From Sphingomonas yabuuchiae (GTDB lineage Bacteria; Pseudomonadota; Alphaproteobacteria; Sphingomonadales; Sphingomonadaceae), in NCBI RefSeq assembly GCF_014199595.1, contig NZ_JACHNX010000003.1:1-64000 (forward strand): a DNA stretch of 64,000 nt, given 5' to 3'. The notes below the pieces were generated by a model. That model did no database searches and was not told the DNA's origin. It saw only the letters and a list, made by a program, of their open reading frames with translations. Below are positions 63,288 through 64,000 of the stretch, piece by piece; the first letter of the stretch is position 1; each line of letters begins with the position of its first letter. The position numbers and the translations under genes were made by a program.

Positions 63288-64000
63288 CGCCCCCGCCCTG
63301 CTGGCCGCTACCCTGACGCCGCTGGCCACCGCCACGGGGCGCGGCGCTCTCGCCACCCGCAAGCTGCCCGGTGATGACCTGCATGCCGGGCTTCAGGCCA
63401 CCCGACAGCACCTCGGTCATCGAACCATTGGTGTCGCCGGTGACGATCTGGATCGGCTGCGGCTTGCCGTCGTCGCCCCGGACATAGACGGTCTGGGTCG
63501 CGCCGCGCTGAACCGTGGCGGTGCGTGCGGCGCGGTCCCGGCGCGGGCGGAAGGTCAGCGAGCCCGCAATGCCGCCGCCGCCCGCTTGCGCGCCGTCGGA
63601 CGGCTTGAAGCGCAGGGCCGCGTTAGGGATCAGCATGACGTTCTTCTTGTCCGACGTCACGATATCGGCGGTCGCGGTCATGCCGGGGCGCAGTTGCAGG
63701 TCGGGATTGCCCACCGTCAGGTCGGCGGCATAGCTGACCACCTGCCCCGTGGTCGAGGCGGCGCTGGTGGTCGAGGAGGCGGACGAGGTCGCCGCGCTGA
63801 CCGTCAGGTTCGACCCCAGATCGACGCGGGTGATCGTCGCGGGGAAGGTCCGCCCCGGAAAGGCGTCGACGGTGAAATTGGCCTTCTGCCCGACCTTCAC
63901 CTCGCCGACATCGGCCTCGTCGATCGCGACCTCCAGCTTCATCTTGGTCAGGTCTTCGGCGATGACGAACAGGGTCGGCGTGTTGAACGACGCCGCGACC
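63274..64000 (-). CDS. MacA-like periplasmic adaptor, 5' part outside the window
   Basis: C-terminal part only; the frame continues to the right edge with ASFNTPTLFVIAEDLTKMKL, the family lead-in to the barrel domain. An internal ATG at 63942 is not the start. Barrel and membrane-proximal regions follow: EVKVGQKANFTVDAFPGRTF, PGMTATADIVTSDKKNVMLI. The tail is Gly/Gln/Arg-rich. It links the inner-membrane ABC exporter to an outer-membrane channel, which is not in the window. Confidence 0.9.
   Translation of the reverse strand, partial: VAASFNTPTLFVIAEDLTKMKLEVAIDEADVGEVKVGQKANFTVDAFPGRTFPATITRVDLGSNLTVSAATSSASSTTSAASTTGQVVSYAADLTVGNPDLQLRPGMTATADIVTSDKKNVMLIPNAALRFKPSDGAQAGGGGIAGSLTFRPRRDRAARTATVQRGATQTVYVRGDDGKPQPIQIVTGDTNGSMTEVLSGGLKPGMQVITGQLAGGESAAPRGGGQRRQGSGQQGGGGGGR

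Overview
The window looks like chromosomal DNA of a Sphingomonas-type alphaproteobacterium. The DNA is GC-rich throughout. Marker genes include a GapR-type DUF2312 protein, a DUF1244 protein, a polyhydroxyalkanoic-acid-system protein, an AFG1/ZapE ATPase beside mdh, and a 2-oxoglutarate dehydrogenase cluster ending in lpd. Two genes of stress-type families carry GGAAC-N16-GGTT promoter candidates, which resemble EcfG sites. Gene-free gaps are full of GC-rich palindromic repeats of several families. The species call is inference; no rRNA gene is present.

Layout. 0.3-8.1 kb (minus strand): ftsH, tilS, a YbgF/CpoB protein, a RodZ-like protein and ptsP. 8.2-10.5 kb: a DUF4142 protein, tRNA-Arg, nth and dapB. 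10.6-12.7 kb: a more AT-rich patch with an unknown membrane protein, a 5' fragment of a Sir2 deacetylase gene, an unknown small gene and a complete but chimeric Sir2 gene. 12.7-15.8 kb: an inositol-monophosphatase/CysQ-like gene, pmbA, a small membrane protein, a PHA-system protein, tRNA-Gly and tRNA-Tyr. 16-25.6 kb: an M28 peptidase, rlmB, a ferredoxin, an AlkA-type glycosylase, DUF2721 and DUF4345 proteins, a metallo-hydrolase, uvrB, a PRC-barrel protein and a lipoprotein.

25.7-26.0 kb holds an intergenic candidate small transcript. It has an 18-codon ORF behind a Shine-Dalgarno sequence matching the 16S tail over 14 bases, followed by stem-loops and an intrinsic terminator. 26-29.3 kb: telA, an XpaC-like gene and a ChaN/Ere-like gene in one operon. 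29.8-36.2 kb: ruvB, a 2-hydroxyacid dehydrogenase, ruvA, an unknown secreted protein, ruvC, yebC and DUF1003. 36.3-40.9 kb: a HerA-like ATPase, GapR, DUF1244, pyk and a GNAT acetyltransferase.

41-51.5 kb is a minus-strand central-carbon block (sdhB, zapE, mdh, a GIY-YIG gene, sucD, sucA, sucB, lpd). It supplies much of the oxidative half of the TCA cycle but lacks sucC and sdhCDA. 51.5-56 kb: a ClpP-like protein, phenylalanine hydroxylase, a TIGR02117 protein, a lipase-like hydrolase, a lipoprotein and a glycerophosphodiesterase. 56-61.4 kb is a five-gene PaoABC-like molybdenum aldehyde oxidoreductase operon with an XdhC-like chaperone and a MobA-like nucleotidyltransferase. 61.3-64 kb is a MacAB-type exporter that runs off the right edge.

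The most unusual points are the 590-bp insertion that gave the Sir2 gene a new N-terminus, the small transcript at 25.77 kb, the GIY-YIG gene framed by inverted repeats inside the TCA block, the unknown secreted gene coupled to ruvA, and a ClpP-like protein whose triad Asp appears to be Asn.
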